From contig RPFO01000079.1 of assembly GCA_009746045.1 (NCBI GenBank), positions 4,602,238-4,666,237 of the forward strand: a stretch of DNA of 64,000 bases, in the 5' to 3' direction. Of the stretch, positions 32,194-43,890 are shown piece after piece (within the stretch, counting starts at the first letter, position 1; every line of letters begins with the position of its first letter). The notes below the pieces were generated by a model that had not been told where the DNA came from, searched no databases, and saw nothing but the letters and a program-made list of their open reading frames with translations. The DNA is from Mesostigma viride. Lineage: Eukaryota > Streptophyta > Mesostigmatophyceae > Mesostigmatales > Mesostigmataceae. The position numbers and the translations under genes are program-made.

Positions 32194-33229
32194 AGCGGGC
32201 TTGGTGCCCAAATAGTGCCGCGGTGCCCAGGGTGCGGTCGTGGTGCCCAAATCGCGGGGGCAATGCTACGCCGTCAGGCGGGCGCGATGCCAAGGGATGG
32301 GTGGGATGGGACGCGGGTGGAGTGGGAACGCTGGCTCGTTGTGGGTAACCCTGTGTGGTGGTGGGCGACCCACGGGTCTAAGAGGTGCGTTTGTCCACTA
32401 CAAGGGGGCTGTTGCCCCAGGTATGCGCTCAAGCTGCCCGTGGGACGCGGCGACCTGGTTGGGAGCGGGCGGTATGCCTGGGCGGAGCGGATTGTGTGGC
32501 TGGCACCGGAACAAATCGGAGGGGGCAGTGTCTGCGTTGGAAGTTGGCTGCGTCGGAAGCTGCAGTTCGTGAGCCTTTGTAGCGCCGTCAAGCTGGGCAG
32601 CTAGTGTATCAAAGATGCTGGTATAGCGGCCATAAGCGCCATTTATGGGTGGCCTTGTTGCAATTGCCCATCTTTCGAAGGTTATTCCAAGGGTTGACCG
32701 GATTTGAAGCTGCAGTATTGGCTGTTCATCCTGGCAGCCCGCAAGCCCAGTGGGCTGCTTGCTGCTCCAGGAAAATCACTTTCGGGGTTTTTTGGCCAGC
32801 ATCGGCGCATTTTCCATTTCCAAGGGTGGTCCATGTGTCAGAGGGTTAGAGGAGCATGGAAGAGTGTGCTAATGCGCTCATTATGCGCTGATGTATGCAA
32901 GGGCACCCAAAGGAAGTTGTCATTTGCTGGTTTTCTCCTGAGGGTCTGGGGTGGTGCTGGAAAATGTGCCAGGTTGCGATGGTGGGATTGTAACAGCGTG
33001 GTGGCAGGTGGCAGCACTACATTGAAAGGAGCTAGCCAGTCGATGATGGGATCGACGTGGATAATGATGTTAGTCAGCTTGTGCTCAATATACGTGAGCC
33101 AACCAGCTAGGTCCTTCGATCCACATGTAACCTTCTTTGTGTATGCAGAATGCCATGTCACCTCTGACAATTCTAGTTCTAATATAATTTTGCACATCCT
33201 CTATCAGAAAGTGACTACCATGGCACATA
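32194..33229. other. NDUFS8 3' flank, no gene recognised
   Basis: No frame in this kilobase resembles a protein family I know. No element boundary found. Confidence 0.4.
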
Positions 33230-33335
33230 CCTCTTTGCCGGCCATCTTGCCCGCACAGACCAGGTGAATACAGATGTGGGCCCTGCCGGGGGGCTTACTA
33301 GACTGGCCAAGCAGGTAGATGTCCACCTCCTATGA
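33230..33335 (+). mobile_element. Small LINE ORF2 fragment
   Basis: TTTGCCGGCCATCTTGCCCG followed by ACAGACCAGGTGAATAC matches 37560-37600 in the reverse transcriptase copy. It encodes the C-terminal AGHLARTDQVNT segment. Confidence 0.6.
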
Positions 33336-33850
33336 AGTGAGACAACTATGCCTGGACGCATGGCGATCCAACGCCGTGGAAGGACTAGGGTAGTTGTCCA
33401 GATGAGAGGAAAGACGCAAAGGCCGCCGGAGCCGCGTGGCTATCTCTAGGAAGACCTGTATGGAGGGATCACAGAGTGTTTGTACAACAAGACAGGTTGA
33501 TAGGGAAAACACACACACACACGCACGCACCACCACCAGCAACAACAAAAACAAACAAAACTGCAAAGAAGGAAAAGAGGGAACGCATACACACCTACAC
33601 GAAGGGGCTAAAAGAAAAGGTAAGGAGTATATACATTACAAAGGGAAAAAAATGTAAATAATAATAACAATATTAACAATAATAATAATACGAAGAATAA
33701 TAAAAAAAGACAAAGTAACTTTAGATTAATAATAATGATAAAATTAACAAAATTGGAATAAAGAAAGAGGTCATTGCTGGGATGTGGTGAGGCACAGGCG
33801 ATGTTGGAGTATGGGTCAGGAGTTTGATTTTTCAGGGCCCATGGTGCCCG
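33336..33850. other. A-rich intergenic stretch
   Basis: Contains CA-repeat and CAACAACAAAAACAAA near 33520-33560, and AATAATAATAAC repeats at 33655-33700. No gene seen. Confidence 0.5.
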
Positions 33851-34895
33851 GCCGGGGGTCTCCTATCCAACAGGGTCTAAAGCCTCGATCCACGGTGATG
33901 CCTGCGGTATTTTGCAGGCATTCGATGGCGATGGCGTTGTCCTGGATCGGCGCTTGTGGATGTCACGGAGCTGGGCGGTAATGGCGTCGGTGGAGGCGGG
34001 GGGGGGGAGGGGGCCGGGGGGGGGAGGCGCGGAGGGTGGAGGTGGCGGTGGAAATGGTGGGGAGCTCAGCAGCCAGCGTGCGGCCCGCCACAGCTGCCAC
34101 ATCTGCAGCTAGGGGCGTCACGTGCTGTGAGATGCATGGCTTCTTGGAGGTGGACCTCGGAGGAAGGTGGATTCGGTCAAGGGGGAGGGGACCCAGAGGT
34201 CGTCGGCAGAGTGCTGAAGGATGGTAAAGAGGGCTGCGAGCTGAAGGCGCGGTCGGCCGACCAGGTGGACAGGTAACTATCAGGTCCGCGATGAGAAAAC
34301 CCGCCGTCAGGTCCATTGCGGAGGCGACTATGGGCTTTGAGGCGCTGGCACATGTCAAGGAGGGAGGCGTACGTCATACATCAGCCATTTATCGTACGAC
34401 CCTTAGAACACGAGCTCCAGTATCTAATTAATTAATTAAGTATCTTGATGGGTGGCATGTCGAAATAGCTGGGCCTGTCGACGTCATAGGTCGAAAATAA
34501 CCTGTCAATGTGAAAGTCGCGCTCAGACGAGCTAGGTTCGGCTGGGCGGCTGCGTTTGGGCTCAGGCGGTGCAGAGGGCGAGGCATTATAAAGCCCGGGA
34601 GCTAGGGTGCGGGGCGACCACCAGTGCACGACTAGTGTCACCGCTGCCTGCCGGACCTGACTGGCGAGGCTGCAGCCGGAGCTGCAGACGTACTTTCAGG
34701 GCCGCTTAGCGCAGCCGCCAGGCTGCGTTGCGTGGAGGAGCGTTTGCTCGTCGTATATTGCATGCGTAATAGCTTCGCAATCAGCAGTGTGCGACTTAGA
34801 AAGACGAAGCGATTGTGATATTCACAGCCGAATTTGGTGCCCAAACGTGGAAGTTATGAGCTCCGCCGTCAGCCATGGCTACCTCGTGGCTCGTG
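33850..34895 (-). mobile_element. LINE ORF1 copy with conserved 5' UTR, reverse orientation, degraded
   Basis: The 5' UTR block at about 34800-34890 is the reverse complement of 6036-6110. The ORF1 start region (RSLAAALSGPESTSAAPAAA) reads at about 34745-34660 and the coiled-coil/Pro-rich region continues to 33863. The frame is broken at several points and there is an (AATT)n block at 34424-34438. Confidence 0.65.
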
Positions 34896-34914
34896 GCATG
34901 CATGGGCAAATCTC

Positions 34915-35335
34915 TTTGTGCCTTTAAAAAATTACATAACATGCCTCCGTGGGGAGATCATGTAGCACATATTCCATGATGGATGGGGTGGAGGGAGCCG
35001 CGTGAACGAACTATCCTAACTCTAAGCTATCTAGAAAATCCTAACTACACTACTCATCAAAACGCCTCCTCCGCTTGGGGGGAGGGGGCTTGCCCACATG
35101 GTCGGGCGTGTGCGCCTTGACAATCTTCTTAATCCACCGCGTCTTGTCCTGCATGGCCGGGCAGTCCAAAGACGGGAGAGAGAGTGGATGCGGTGCTCAA
35201 ACTGGGCTGGGACCACTAGGTCGTCCAGCAACATCTGGATGTAGTTCGTGACAGGTTTCCCTACCCTCTTTGGGATGCCCTCGGGGCCAGGCCAGGTCAG
35301 AATGTGTCGCCCTGCCGGGCTGGCCAAGCCGCTGG
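34915..35335 (-). mobile_element. LINE ORF2 C-terminus and 3' end
   Basis: Reads on the minus strand as the ORF2 end (GKPVTNYIQMLLDDLVVPAQ, then KPPPPKRRRRF-like) and a 3' end ending in CTCCCCACGGAGGCATGTTAT. Near-copies are at 43085-43590 and 53330-54530. Confidence 0.7.
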
Positions 35336-36164
35336 GGGCCGGCCAGGGCCTTACCTACTCTTTATTACTCTCATGTTTGTTCATCCTGTCTATTTTTTCT
35401 CTGCCTACCCCTTTTCACCTTACATGCCTTTTTCATTGGAGTGCTCAAGCTGGGCACGATCGACCCAGGCCTGCGGTGAAGGACATTGCCGCCAAGCCAG
35501 CCCCCGCTGGCCTGGCTGGCGATGCTCCCCCCACCCAGACCTGGGCGGCAACACACCACCTCCACCACCTCCGCCGTCGCAGCACAGCTCCAGCATGCAG
35601 CAGAAGCTCGACCTCCGCGAGGAGGCCGAGCTCGCCACGCGCAGCCTTAACGTCATCGTCAGGAACTTTGACATGGAGGAAGGTGAGAATTCCGAAAAGC
35701 TTGCACGTGCGTTTGATCGAGAGCTTTGAAATCCTTGATCGCATGGGCCTTCTTGGTGAGATCAAGCTGGTCGCACTCCGCCTTATCCCCGCGCGCGGGG
35801 TAAGGCAGGGGCGCCCCCGCTTCTTCTCATCTTTATATAAGAGCCCATCGGACAAGCTTTCGTTTCTCAGACGACGCCGCAAGCGGCTCGAGAAGACTCC
35901 CTTCACCTTCAATGGACGACAACCTGACCCTGGCGCAGCGACAACGTACGGTGACAGGGAGCTATGGCCGTCCTTCCTCCAGCTCCGGCTGACCACGGTG
36001 GGGAAGCCGGTGTACTGGAAGGGGGCGGCCATCTTCGTCGGCCACAAGCCCTGGCACGCGACCCCCGCGACCACCTCGGCCCCAGAGAGACTCCACACGC
36101 CCCAGCTTAGAGGAATACAGCGCTCGCGCGCAGTAGTATTGGAAGACCGCTGTCCGGGTCAATG

Positions 36165-37913
36165 ATGCTCTACAAGGGCAAGGGCTCCGCCGCGGATACC
36201 GGCAACTACCGCGGTGTATGCCTCCAAAGCTGCGTGCTGAAAGTCTTCATGCGTCTCCTGCATGCTGAACCGCATGCGCGCCAGCCTCGATCGATCCCCA
36301 CCTAGGTGAGCCCCAGATGGGCTTCCGTGTTGGTCGCAATTGTGTTATGCGGTCACGATTACCGCGCGCCGCCTGATCGAGGAAGTGGGCCGCCTGGCCC
36401 CCGGCCTGTTGCCAAATTTGCGCTAGTATTGATCTTCGTGGATTACACCAAGGCATTCGATACGGTTATATGGGACGCCCTGTGGGTGGTCCTTCACCTG
36501 TTCCGTGTCCTGGGCATCGTATGTACATCGTTGAGATCATCCGCCAGTTCTATGAAGGGTCCCAAGCCCAGGTCCGTACCGCCGACGGCGTCACTCCGGC
36601 GTTCCCCCTGCACATGCACCGGGATGTGGCAGGGCTCATGTGCTCTCCCCGGCCATATCTATTCATCATTATGGTGGACTATATTATGCGGCGTGCATGA
36701 AGCCCGCTTCGCCCGGGTGGAGGGGCGCCCGGCCGCCGGGGATCGAGGTCACGGAGTACGCCAGCTACGGCGGGTTTGACCCACCCTACCGCCGGAGCGA
36801 TCTGATCTACGCTGATGACACGACACTCGTGGAAACCCCGGAGTCAACCCAACTCTGGCTAGACAGCTTATCACTGGAAGCGCCGGCGGTGGGGCTTATG
36901 ATCAGCAAGAAAACGGAGGTCATGGCCATCGGCTTAATAATCCCTGCTGGGATAGCCCCACCCACCCTCCTCTTGCTGGACGGCAGCCCTGTCCCCCCGG
37001 CGACTCGCTTCAAGCTCCTTGGCAGCTGGCTTCCCTCCACGGCCGACGACATCAACACCCGCATTAAGGCCAGGCCTGGGCGGCCCTCCGCCGCCTCGAC
37101 AGGTTCTGGACCTGCCGCTACTTGAGTGAGCAACGCAAGCGCATTCTGTTCAAGGCCCTTGTCCTCAGCATCCTCCTTTATAGCTGCGAGGCGTGGACCC
37201 TGGACCAGGCACTGAGCCAGCAGCTTGACGGCACCGTCACTCGAATGCTCCGTCATATCCTCGGCGTCCGCTACCAACAACGCCGTGACCCGGGCCGAGC
37301 TCTATACTGCGAGCTCCCCGTCTTGTCACCCATACCATCCGACACCGCCGCCTCCGCTTTGCAGTGTGAGCTAGTACGGCAATACGGCAATACGGCAAAA
37401 CCTCGGCGTATTGCGTATTTCGTATAATACGTGTATTATACGCGTATAATACGGCGTACTACTAGCAAAATTTCTAGTACGGCAATACGCCAAACCTCGG
37501 CGTATTGCGTATTTCGTATAATACGGCGTATAATACGGCGTACTAGCTCACACTGCCGCTTTGCCGGCCATCTTGCCCGCACAGACCAGGTGAATACCGA
37601 TGTGGGCCAGGCTGTCAGGGGGCTTAAGACGGGCCAATTACCAGGTAGACACCTCCTCCTATGGCAGGGTCCCCTTGTCCCATCGCAACCCACTGGCAAA
37701 CTTGCGCGCGCCGGGCACCGGCACGGCGCGACCCGGACCTACATACATATGTGTCACAACTGCTTGAAGATGCAGCCCTGGCTTCTGGGACTATCCATAC
37801 TCCGCGCCCGCATGATTGACGAGGATAAATGGGCTGCCATCTGCGATAAGCACCTCCCTGAGGGGTATGCTCCTCTCCCCACGGGCCCCGATGCCCATTG
37901 CTGGCCAGGGTAG
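36165..37913 (+). pseudogene. Non-LTR reverse transcriptase remnant
   Basis: RT motifs in shifting frames: GNYRGVCLQSCVLKVF at about 36205; FVDYTKAFDTVIWDAL at about 36435; an FIIMVDYI segment near 36660; YADDTTLVETP (catalytic Asp pair) at about 36807; then the thumb/connector SILLYSCEAWTLDQALSQQL at about 37170 and AGHLARTDQVNT at about 37565. Several frameshifts and the 194-bp MITE at 37362-37555 inactivate it. Clade not determined; RTE/jockey-like or L1-like are both possible. Confidence 0.75.
37362..37555. mobile_element. 194-bp hAT-like MITE, mostly palindromic, 8-bp TSD
   Basis: Ends are CAGTGTGAGCTAGTACG and its exact reverse complement. Flanked by CCGCTTTG at 37354-37361 and 37556-37563. 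The interior is inverted repeats of CGTATTGCGTATTTCGTATA and ATACGGCGTA. It sits inside the LINE reverse transcriptase remnant. CAG/CTG ends and an 8-bp TSD are typical of hAT. Confidence 0.9.
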
Positions 37914-38281
37914 AAGTCCGCAGGTGGAGGTTATTGGTCCTGAGGATAGCCGCTACACTACCGCCTCGTCTGCCATTACAGTAGAGGACAGCTCGGATGA
38001 GGATTACATCCCCATCTAGTGCTTAACGGTTCAATGGGGGATGATGCAGGTCAGGACGATATTTGTTTAAGCTTTTGTGTAATTATTTTTCTAATGAGAT
38101 TAGCATAGTACTCCGGACGTGGCATGCCTTTGCGCATGACACGCAAGTACTTACGTGTACTTACAGCAGTAGTAGTGTAGAATAGTTAGACCGTGGCCTT
38201 AATGTACATGCACGCCTACTACAGGCACTACTATACCAGTTGACTCCAGTGTTTCTGCTAACGCACCGGTACCGGTAATTC

Positions 38282-38480
38282 TCCGGTAATTACCGGTGCC
38301 CCCCCGGCCGACCGGTAAGCCCCCCCCGGCCGACCGGTATGCTATATGCCAAGCAGGAAACCCCCCCCGGCCGACCGGTATGCTATATGTCAAGCAGGAA
38401 ACCCCCCCCGACCGACCGGTATGCTGTGTTCAGAGCAGGAAACCCCCCCCGGCCGACCGGTAAGCCATCCCCGGGCTGAC
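38282..38480. repeat. Subterminal tandem repeat of the hAT element
   Basis: About four units of some 45 bp containing CCCCCGGCCGACCGGTA plus TGCTATATG.CAAGCAGGAAA. Confidence 0.85.
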
Positions 38481-39342
38481 CTGGTCGACCGGGAAGCAAA
38501 TAATGCCGGCCGGGGTTCCCCGGTTTCCCCGTCAGACAAACCCGGTACTTATATACTGACTATTACAAAATATCAATTTCGATTACTATATGTTACTATT
38601 CCCGGCACTTACAAATAGTTTGCACATTGCTGCCATGCTAACACCTCCACCGAATGTAAATTCCGACACAGCAGAGCCCTGCTGAATGCCCGACGAAAAC
38701 CAGTGCGCCAGGGCATGGCGGAATCTCGCGACGGTCCTATCGTAGCTACAGTACAAGATACCTTACTGATGAGGTTAAAATAGTAGTGCGTGACCCTCAG
38801 ATGCAGTATTAAAAAAAAATCATGGGCAACGGCTCGTCAAGGCTAGGCGAATTTGCACAAACATTGCTCGCTCGCGACTTCAGTTGTCGTTGTTGTTGCC
38901 CACTTTTAGGTATTACCGGTGTGAGCTTGACCAATGACCAGCACAAATCTCGTTGTTGTTGATGTTGGGTTGAGTTGAGTTGTTGGACGTGCTAACAACT
39001 ACTGTTCATCGAGGAGCGGCTAAAGTTTCAACTTCAATTTGTGAGCAAATAGATTATCCGTACCCAAGTAACAAAAGGCGTGGCGCGGTGCAGATCTGAC
39101 CCTATAACGAATGGGTCAGCACTTAGCACTTGGCAGCCGGCAATTCCCCAGTCTGTCAAGTGCGTAGACTTGAGCGGGTAACAAATGCGCTGCAGAATGC
39201 CTGCAGCAGTAGGTACGCAACACGATGTGAAGGTGCTGAGCCGCTAGACGATGCATCAAGTTCACGGCAATCGAGCCAGCTGACTTTGTTTTGCGTGTTT
39301 TCTAATCCTACATTTTTCGATAGTGCGCTAGAGAAGTGAATC

Positions 39343-39705
39343 ATGACGAAGAAGAAAGAGCCCCCGATTCCCCTGGGCTACAAGTTCAAGGACCATTTCA
39401 CACGAGGTGGTGGCGTTTTGACCTTGGCTGGCAGTACGAGCGGTCGCCGGGCTTTGGGCACGGTCGTTACACACCAGGCGCAGGCAGGCAACGAGTTAGA
39501 AGGGGACGACACTGATAAGACGAATGGGGATGAGGGTGCCGTAGAGCAGGGCGATGCAGGTGGCTCAGCGCACCCACAGCGCGAAATTCATGGCGGTGAT
39601 GTTCCGGAGCAGGCCATGTCGGAGCAGGTTGTTTCGACTCCGGCCTATGGGTGTATATGGTGCATGCAAACCCTAAGGCGGCATCGTGTGAGGTCACGCC
39701 AATAA
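39343..39705 (+). CDS. 120-codon ORF inside the hAT element, function unknown
   Basis: ATG 39343 to TAA 39703-39705. Basic start (MTKKKEPPIPLGYKFKDHF) then an acidic, Gly-rich middle and a basic end (LRRHRVRSRQ). No zinc-finger or transposase core seen. Could be a first exon or remnant of the element's protein, or not coding. Confidence 0.25.
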   Translation: MTKKKEPPIPLGYKFKDHFTRGGGVLTLAGSTSGRRALGTVVTHQAQAGNELEGDDTDKTNGDEGAVEQGDAGGSAHPQREIHGGDVPEQAMSEQVVSTPAYGCIWCMQTLRRHRVRSRQ

Positions 39706-40376
39706 TGTATGGGTGAGCTAATGTGAGCTACATAGCCTACAAGTGATGACAACTATGTATTGTAACCTCCTATTGTGACTAGGCATGCTTGTATGCATGC
39801 TAAGTTATCATTTTCGTATGTTTTATTAGGGAGCCCTGCGTATGCCAAGGCTATGTGAATCAGGATTCAGGGCACAAGCCGCCCACTAAGGCAAGGCTTC
39901 ACAGTTTAGGATAAATTATATTACTGTATAAGAAATCCTATTGGGTTTTTATTTTTCTAAAAAAAAATTCGCCAACATCCGGGGGGGCTCCGCCCCCCCC
40001 GGACCCCCCCCCGGCCTCGGCCGCTTCGCGGCCTCGGCCGGACCCCCCCCCTTACCGGAGTTACCGGAACCCCCCCACCCCTTAGCAGAAACACTGGTTG
40101 ACTCATGCTTTATTTAGTCATGTACATGTGCATGTGCCCATGTCGCGCCACACGCCGGATGATGTCTAGCTTTAATATTTATTTAGTTATGCTGTGCCTA
40201 CGCAGAGAGCTACTCTGAGCTGAGAAGCCATGCCCTAGAGCTCTTCTGTATAGCGATGCTGATCTTCCACCCCATGACGGGCCCGGCCCCCTTAGTTGGG
40301 ATGGGCTCTGATATATATTAATTAATTAACTAATTAGACTCGTGAGCACTCCCGGTGGGGAGTCACGGAGCATTAA

Positions 40377-42627
40377 CCCGTGTTTTTTTAATTAGAACGC
40401 GATATATCGCGTTGTAAGCTTTTTTTAGAACGCGTATAGCACCTAAGGAAAATTTTTTTTCATGGTCATGTAAATACTTTCCTGAAAGCCCATAAATCAA
40501 AGGATTTTTTGAGCTACTCAGACCTACAAAATGCTAATTCATTAGAGAGATACACTGGTTTGAATACAGGGGGGTCTGACCATGACCGCGATTTCTTGAC
40601 CCTAGTAGGTCACAAGTCATGTGCTTATTCACAAATTAATGGTTCATGAAAAAAAATCTGGCTTCTTGCACGAGCTATGGGCAACATATGCAGGCTCTGT
40701 GAAACAAAACTCAGGCCCATTGGGCCACTGGAGCTATTTTTCATTAGCATCACAATTACAACGCAGTACAACGCAGTGGGAAAAATGAGAGCCCTTCACA
40801 ACATGACGCAACGACATGAGCCCCATAAACGGGGCCATAGTGAGCTTGGAGGGTCAAAACGTTGAAAATAGGTGTTGTATAAGTTATACAGCATCAAACA
40901 TGCATCAAACATCATGACTGGATGACCTAATATGACTGAATCAGGCAGCCATAGCCAAAGCATCATCCACTCTCACAACGTGTTGAGCACATGCCTCGTG
41001 GGAACGGAGGTGCTGGGTTTTCATTCCATAACGCGTGCAATACTGAAACAAAGAGGCACGTGTAATGCAAGGCTTGGATAGGTTGAGTGATCCATGAGCT
41101 TACATGCAGGCAAAGATGACGCTGCATGCTAGCAAATGGTGGCAAGATGCTAACAACACATGATTATACACCATGATTATGGGCACCTAGCTGGTCTTCT
41201 TGCACAATCAACGCAGTATAAACCATCAACATCCAATCCTCGCGATATATGCACGGCTTGACCACGTATACAGCACCCAGAAGCCCAAGGTGTACTGGAG
41301 GGGCGGGGACCTGATGATCAACCACAAGATGTGGACGCCCCCAGCGGGCTAGAATAGCAATAGCCCTAGCTTGTAACCATTGGCGTCACTGCCGCTAAGG
41401 CAGCCATGCCTAGAATGTTGCCTAGCTGTGCCGGCAACACACCTAGTCACGTGCCGCCAACGCACGGTACACAACCAGCCATAGCCTTAGCCTAGCTAGT
41501 CCTAGTACAGCCATGCTACGCCCTGGCTATGTTCAGATTACTTGCCCACGCTCCTTGCTATGATATGCTCACATGGGTCTTATTGCACCCACAGTTTGCC
41601 GGATCGTTAGCCTGTCCTTTTAGCTAGCCGCGCCCGATTGCAGCTGTGGCATGCCTTTGGCATGAAGGAGACTGGGGGTCTCTGCCCTTTCTCCTGTAGT
41701 GCACACACAGGGATTAAAAGCACTTCGGTGCTCCGTGACTCCCCAACGGGAGCACGAGTTTAATTAATTAATTAATTAATACAGCACCTAAATACTGCAC
41801 AACTGCAACCTGCTATGGCTGACATGCAAGCAACGTCGAGTAGGATGGCGGTCTTAGAGAGGCTGGGCAGAGGTCGGTAGAAATAAGTGGAAAACTGGCA
41901 GAAACTAGGTAGAAACACGATATACTTACGCCTGCAAGCACTATTGAGCCGGTGGCAGAGGCCATTTCCAGGAAAATACAGCATACCGTAGCAATAGCCA
42001 CGGTCACGCCTTACGCTATTTGCAGGCACCATCATGCCCGGCGCTACCCAATAAAAGTCTGCACAATTCTCGGTTTAGCCGAGAGTCCGGACGTTCGGAA
42101 TGAATAAACCTGTGTTAAGAAGTCGAAACACCATGGAAATACCAAGCATGGTGCCGCAGCAGACCCGAGTCTTGACGTAATAATATGTATGCCGGTTTCC
42201 AGGGTTTCCGCATGAAAGTTGGGTGAGAAACTGGAAAAAACTACGTTTCCTTTGCCCCAGTACCTCAACAAACTCGTAGAAACCTAATTATCAACCTTTG
42301 AACGCATCATCATGGTCGTGCCACCCAACAGCCACTGAAATTCGCGCGAAAACTGGCGAGATCTACCTGCCGCCATCGCCGTCGTCTTCACCTTCGTCCC
42401 GCGAAAATGCCTGATTTCAGTGGTACATATTTGTTTGCAGCTGTCACAAAAAAAATACCAAAAATACCAGGATTTTTTCTTGAATTCTATGAGATGTTTC
42501 TGACCTATCTTGAAAGTTTCAGACCAAAAATCGCATGTTTAATAGGTTTGCCACGTGTCAGATTACAACGCGATACATCGCGTTCTAACCCTACAACGCG
42601 ATGTATCGCGTTGTAAAAAAACACGGG
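40377..42627. mobile_element. TTAA-flanked (piggyBac-like) element, 2251 bp including a nested LINE
   Basis: TIR CCCGTGTTTTTTTA at 40377-40390 and its reverse complement ending at 42627. Flanked by TTAA at 40373-40376 and 42628-42631. Subterminal inverted motifs AACGCGATATATCGCGTT (near 40397) and AACGCGATACATCGCGTT/AACGCGATGTATCGCGTT (42569-42615). The related locus near 44290 shows the uninterrupted site GGAGCATTATAACCCCGATGG. TTAA target plus C-rich ends suggest piggyBac, but no transposase was recognised. Without the nested LINE it is about 1740 bp. Confidence 0.85.
41278..41778 (+). mobile_element. 5'-truncated LINE with 10-bp TSD nested in the TTAA element
   Basis: Begins in the last codons of ORF1 (VYWRGGDLMINHKMWTPPAG), then the 3' UTR, TTCG hairpin and (TTAA)n tail. 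Flanked by ATACAGCACC at 41268-41277 and 41779-41788. It shares its 3' UTR with 15140-16010, where it serves as a SINE-free reference. Confidence 0.88.
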
Positions 42628-42631
42628 TTAA

Positions 42632-43080
42632 CCCCGATGGATGGATGGATGGATGGATGGATGGGTGCAAACAGTCCTACCGGTCTAATCTATCTACAGC
42701 AGCTACCTACGACATCTATCTAACAGCATTCTAACTACAACATCTAGCTAGACAGCCTCACGCTGCCCTACTAGGGGAGCTGTCTGGCGTGCCTCCCGCG
42801 GGTTTGCACACACGGGCGCTTCCCCACAGGGGGGGGCTCGTCCTCTACGACCTGGGCCCACTTGGCCTTGTCCATCATCTTCGTCCAAATCACGGATCTA
42901 GGGCTCTGATATAGATCACGGTGGTGCAGGTGCCCTTGGTGCACCTAGAGCAGGTGCATGTAGTTTACATCCTACCCTTGCAGGAAGTAGCCCAGACTGT
43001 ATTAAAGGCTGTATGCCCGGCCCTTCCCAGGGCTATGTGCCACATGTACTCCCAGCAGAGTCATTAAATTAAAATTAAAT
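42632..43080 (-). mobile_element. LINE 3' fragments
   Basis: 42632-42905 matches the ORF2 end/3' UTR of 44740-44920, with a (GATG)n tail at 42634-42664. 42905-43080 (+) matches the ORF1-LINE 3' end with a (TTAAA)n tail. Confidence 0.55.
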
Positions 43081-43084
43081 TAAA

Positions 43085-43590
43085 TTATAACATGCCTCCG
43101 TGGGGAGGTCATGTAGGACATATTTCATGATGGATGGGGTGGAGGAAGCCGCGTGATCGAACTATCCTAACTCTAAGCTATCTAGAAAACCCTGACTACA
43201 CTACTCATCGAAACGCCTCCTCCGCTTGGGGGGAGGGGGCTTGCCCACAGGGTCGGGCGTGTGCGCCTTGACAATCTTCTGCCACCGCGTCTTGTCCTGC
43301 ATGGCAGTCCAAAGACGGGAGAGAGAGTGGATGCGGTGCTCAAACTGGGCTGGGACCACTAGGTCGTCCAGCAACATCTGAACGTAGTTGGTGGCAGGTT
43401 TCCCTACCCTTTTGGGAAGGTCCGCGCCTCCGCGGGGCCAGGCCAGGTCAGAATGTGCCGCCCTGGCTGTCCAAGCCGCTGGGGGCCGGCCAGACCACTT
43501 GGGGTGGTGTCGACCTGGCTGGTGCGGGCAAGGTGTCCTACAAATGCTATCCTACGCTGCCTAATCTCGTCCGAAACACGAGGCATTGAA
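43085..43590 (-). mobile_element. LINE ORF2 C-terminus and 3' end
   Basis: Same segment as 34915-35335. Minus-strand frame includes RISDEIRQRRIAFVGHLARTSQVDT-like sequence (43637-43404) and the KRVGKP/YVQMLLDDL region. Ends in CTCCCCACGGAGGCATG and an (AATTTAATT)-type tail. Confidence 0.65.
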
Positions 43591-43594
43591 TTGA

Positions 43595-43890
43595 ATTGAA
43601 TTGTAACATAACTCCGTTGGGAGTATATGTAGCACATAGCCCTTGAGAGGGGGCATATGGCCTATCATACATCCTAAGCTGCTTCCTGCAAGGGTGGGGA
43701 TGTAAAGGACCCCTGCTCTAGGTGCACCAGGGCACCTGCACCCTCATGGTCTATCACGCTATGCCCGGGTAAGGGGGGGAGCATGCCTGTGAGGGGGAAG
43801 ATCATCATGGCTATACAAAACTAGAGCGTGGCATCTCAGCAGAGAGCAACTCTCTGCATGGGCACAGCATAACTAAATAAAGCTAGGCAT
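43595..43890 (-). mobile_element. LINE 3' UTR copy (reverse)
   Basis: From TAACATAACTCCGTTGGGAG to GCATGGGCACAGC, matching 8455-8720 and 13440-13730. Confidence 0.6.

Larger units (their letters stand above)
38247..40096. mobile_element. 1850-bp hAT-like transposon with 15-bp TIRs and 8-bp TSD
   Basis: TIR CAGTGTTTCTGCTAA at 38247-38261 and its reverse complement at 40082-40096. TSD GTTGACTC at 38239-38246 and 40097-40104. The empty site is represented by the related LINE 3' UTR at about 7755-7800 (ATACCAGCTGATGCACG...). Both ends carry arrays of GGCCGACCGG/CCGGTAATTACCGG motifs (38260-38480 and 39990-40080), probably transposase-binding subterminal repeats. No transposase domain recognised, so likely non-autonomous. 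Confidence 0.92.
35340..40376 (+). mobile_element. Composite LINE: ORF1 fused to a truncated ORF2, split by two hAT-type insertions
   Basis: ORF1 C-terminal half at about 35460-36120 (frames broken; FLRRRRKRLEKTPFTF, PVYWKGAAIFVGHKPW) joins directly to reverse transcriptase sequence at about 36165. The endonuclease and first RT motifs are missing. The element continues through ORF2 to the 3' UTR at about 38150 and resumes after the hAT element at 40105, ending near 40313 with an (AATT)n tail. A reverse LINE 3' end piece occupies 40313-40376. Confidence 0.65.
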
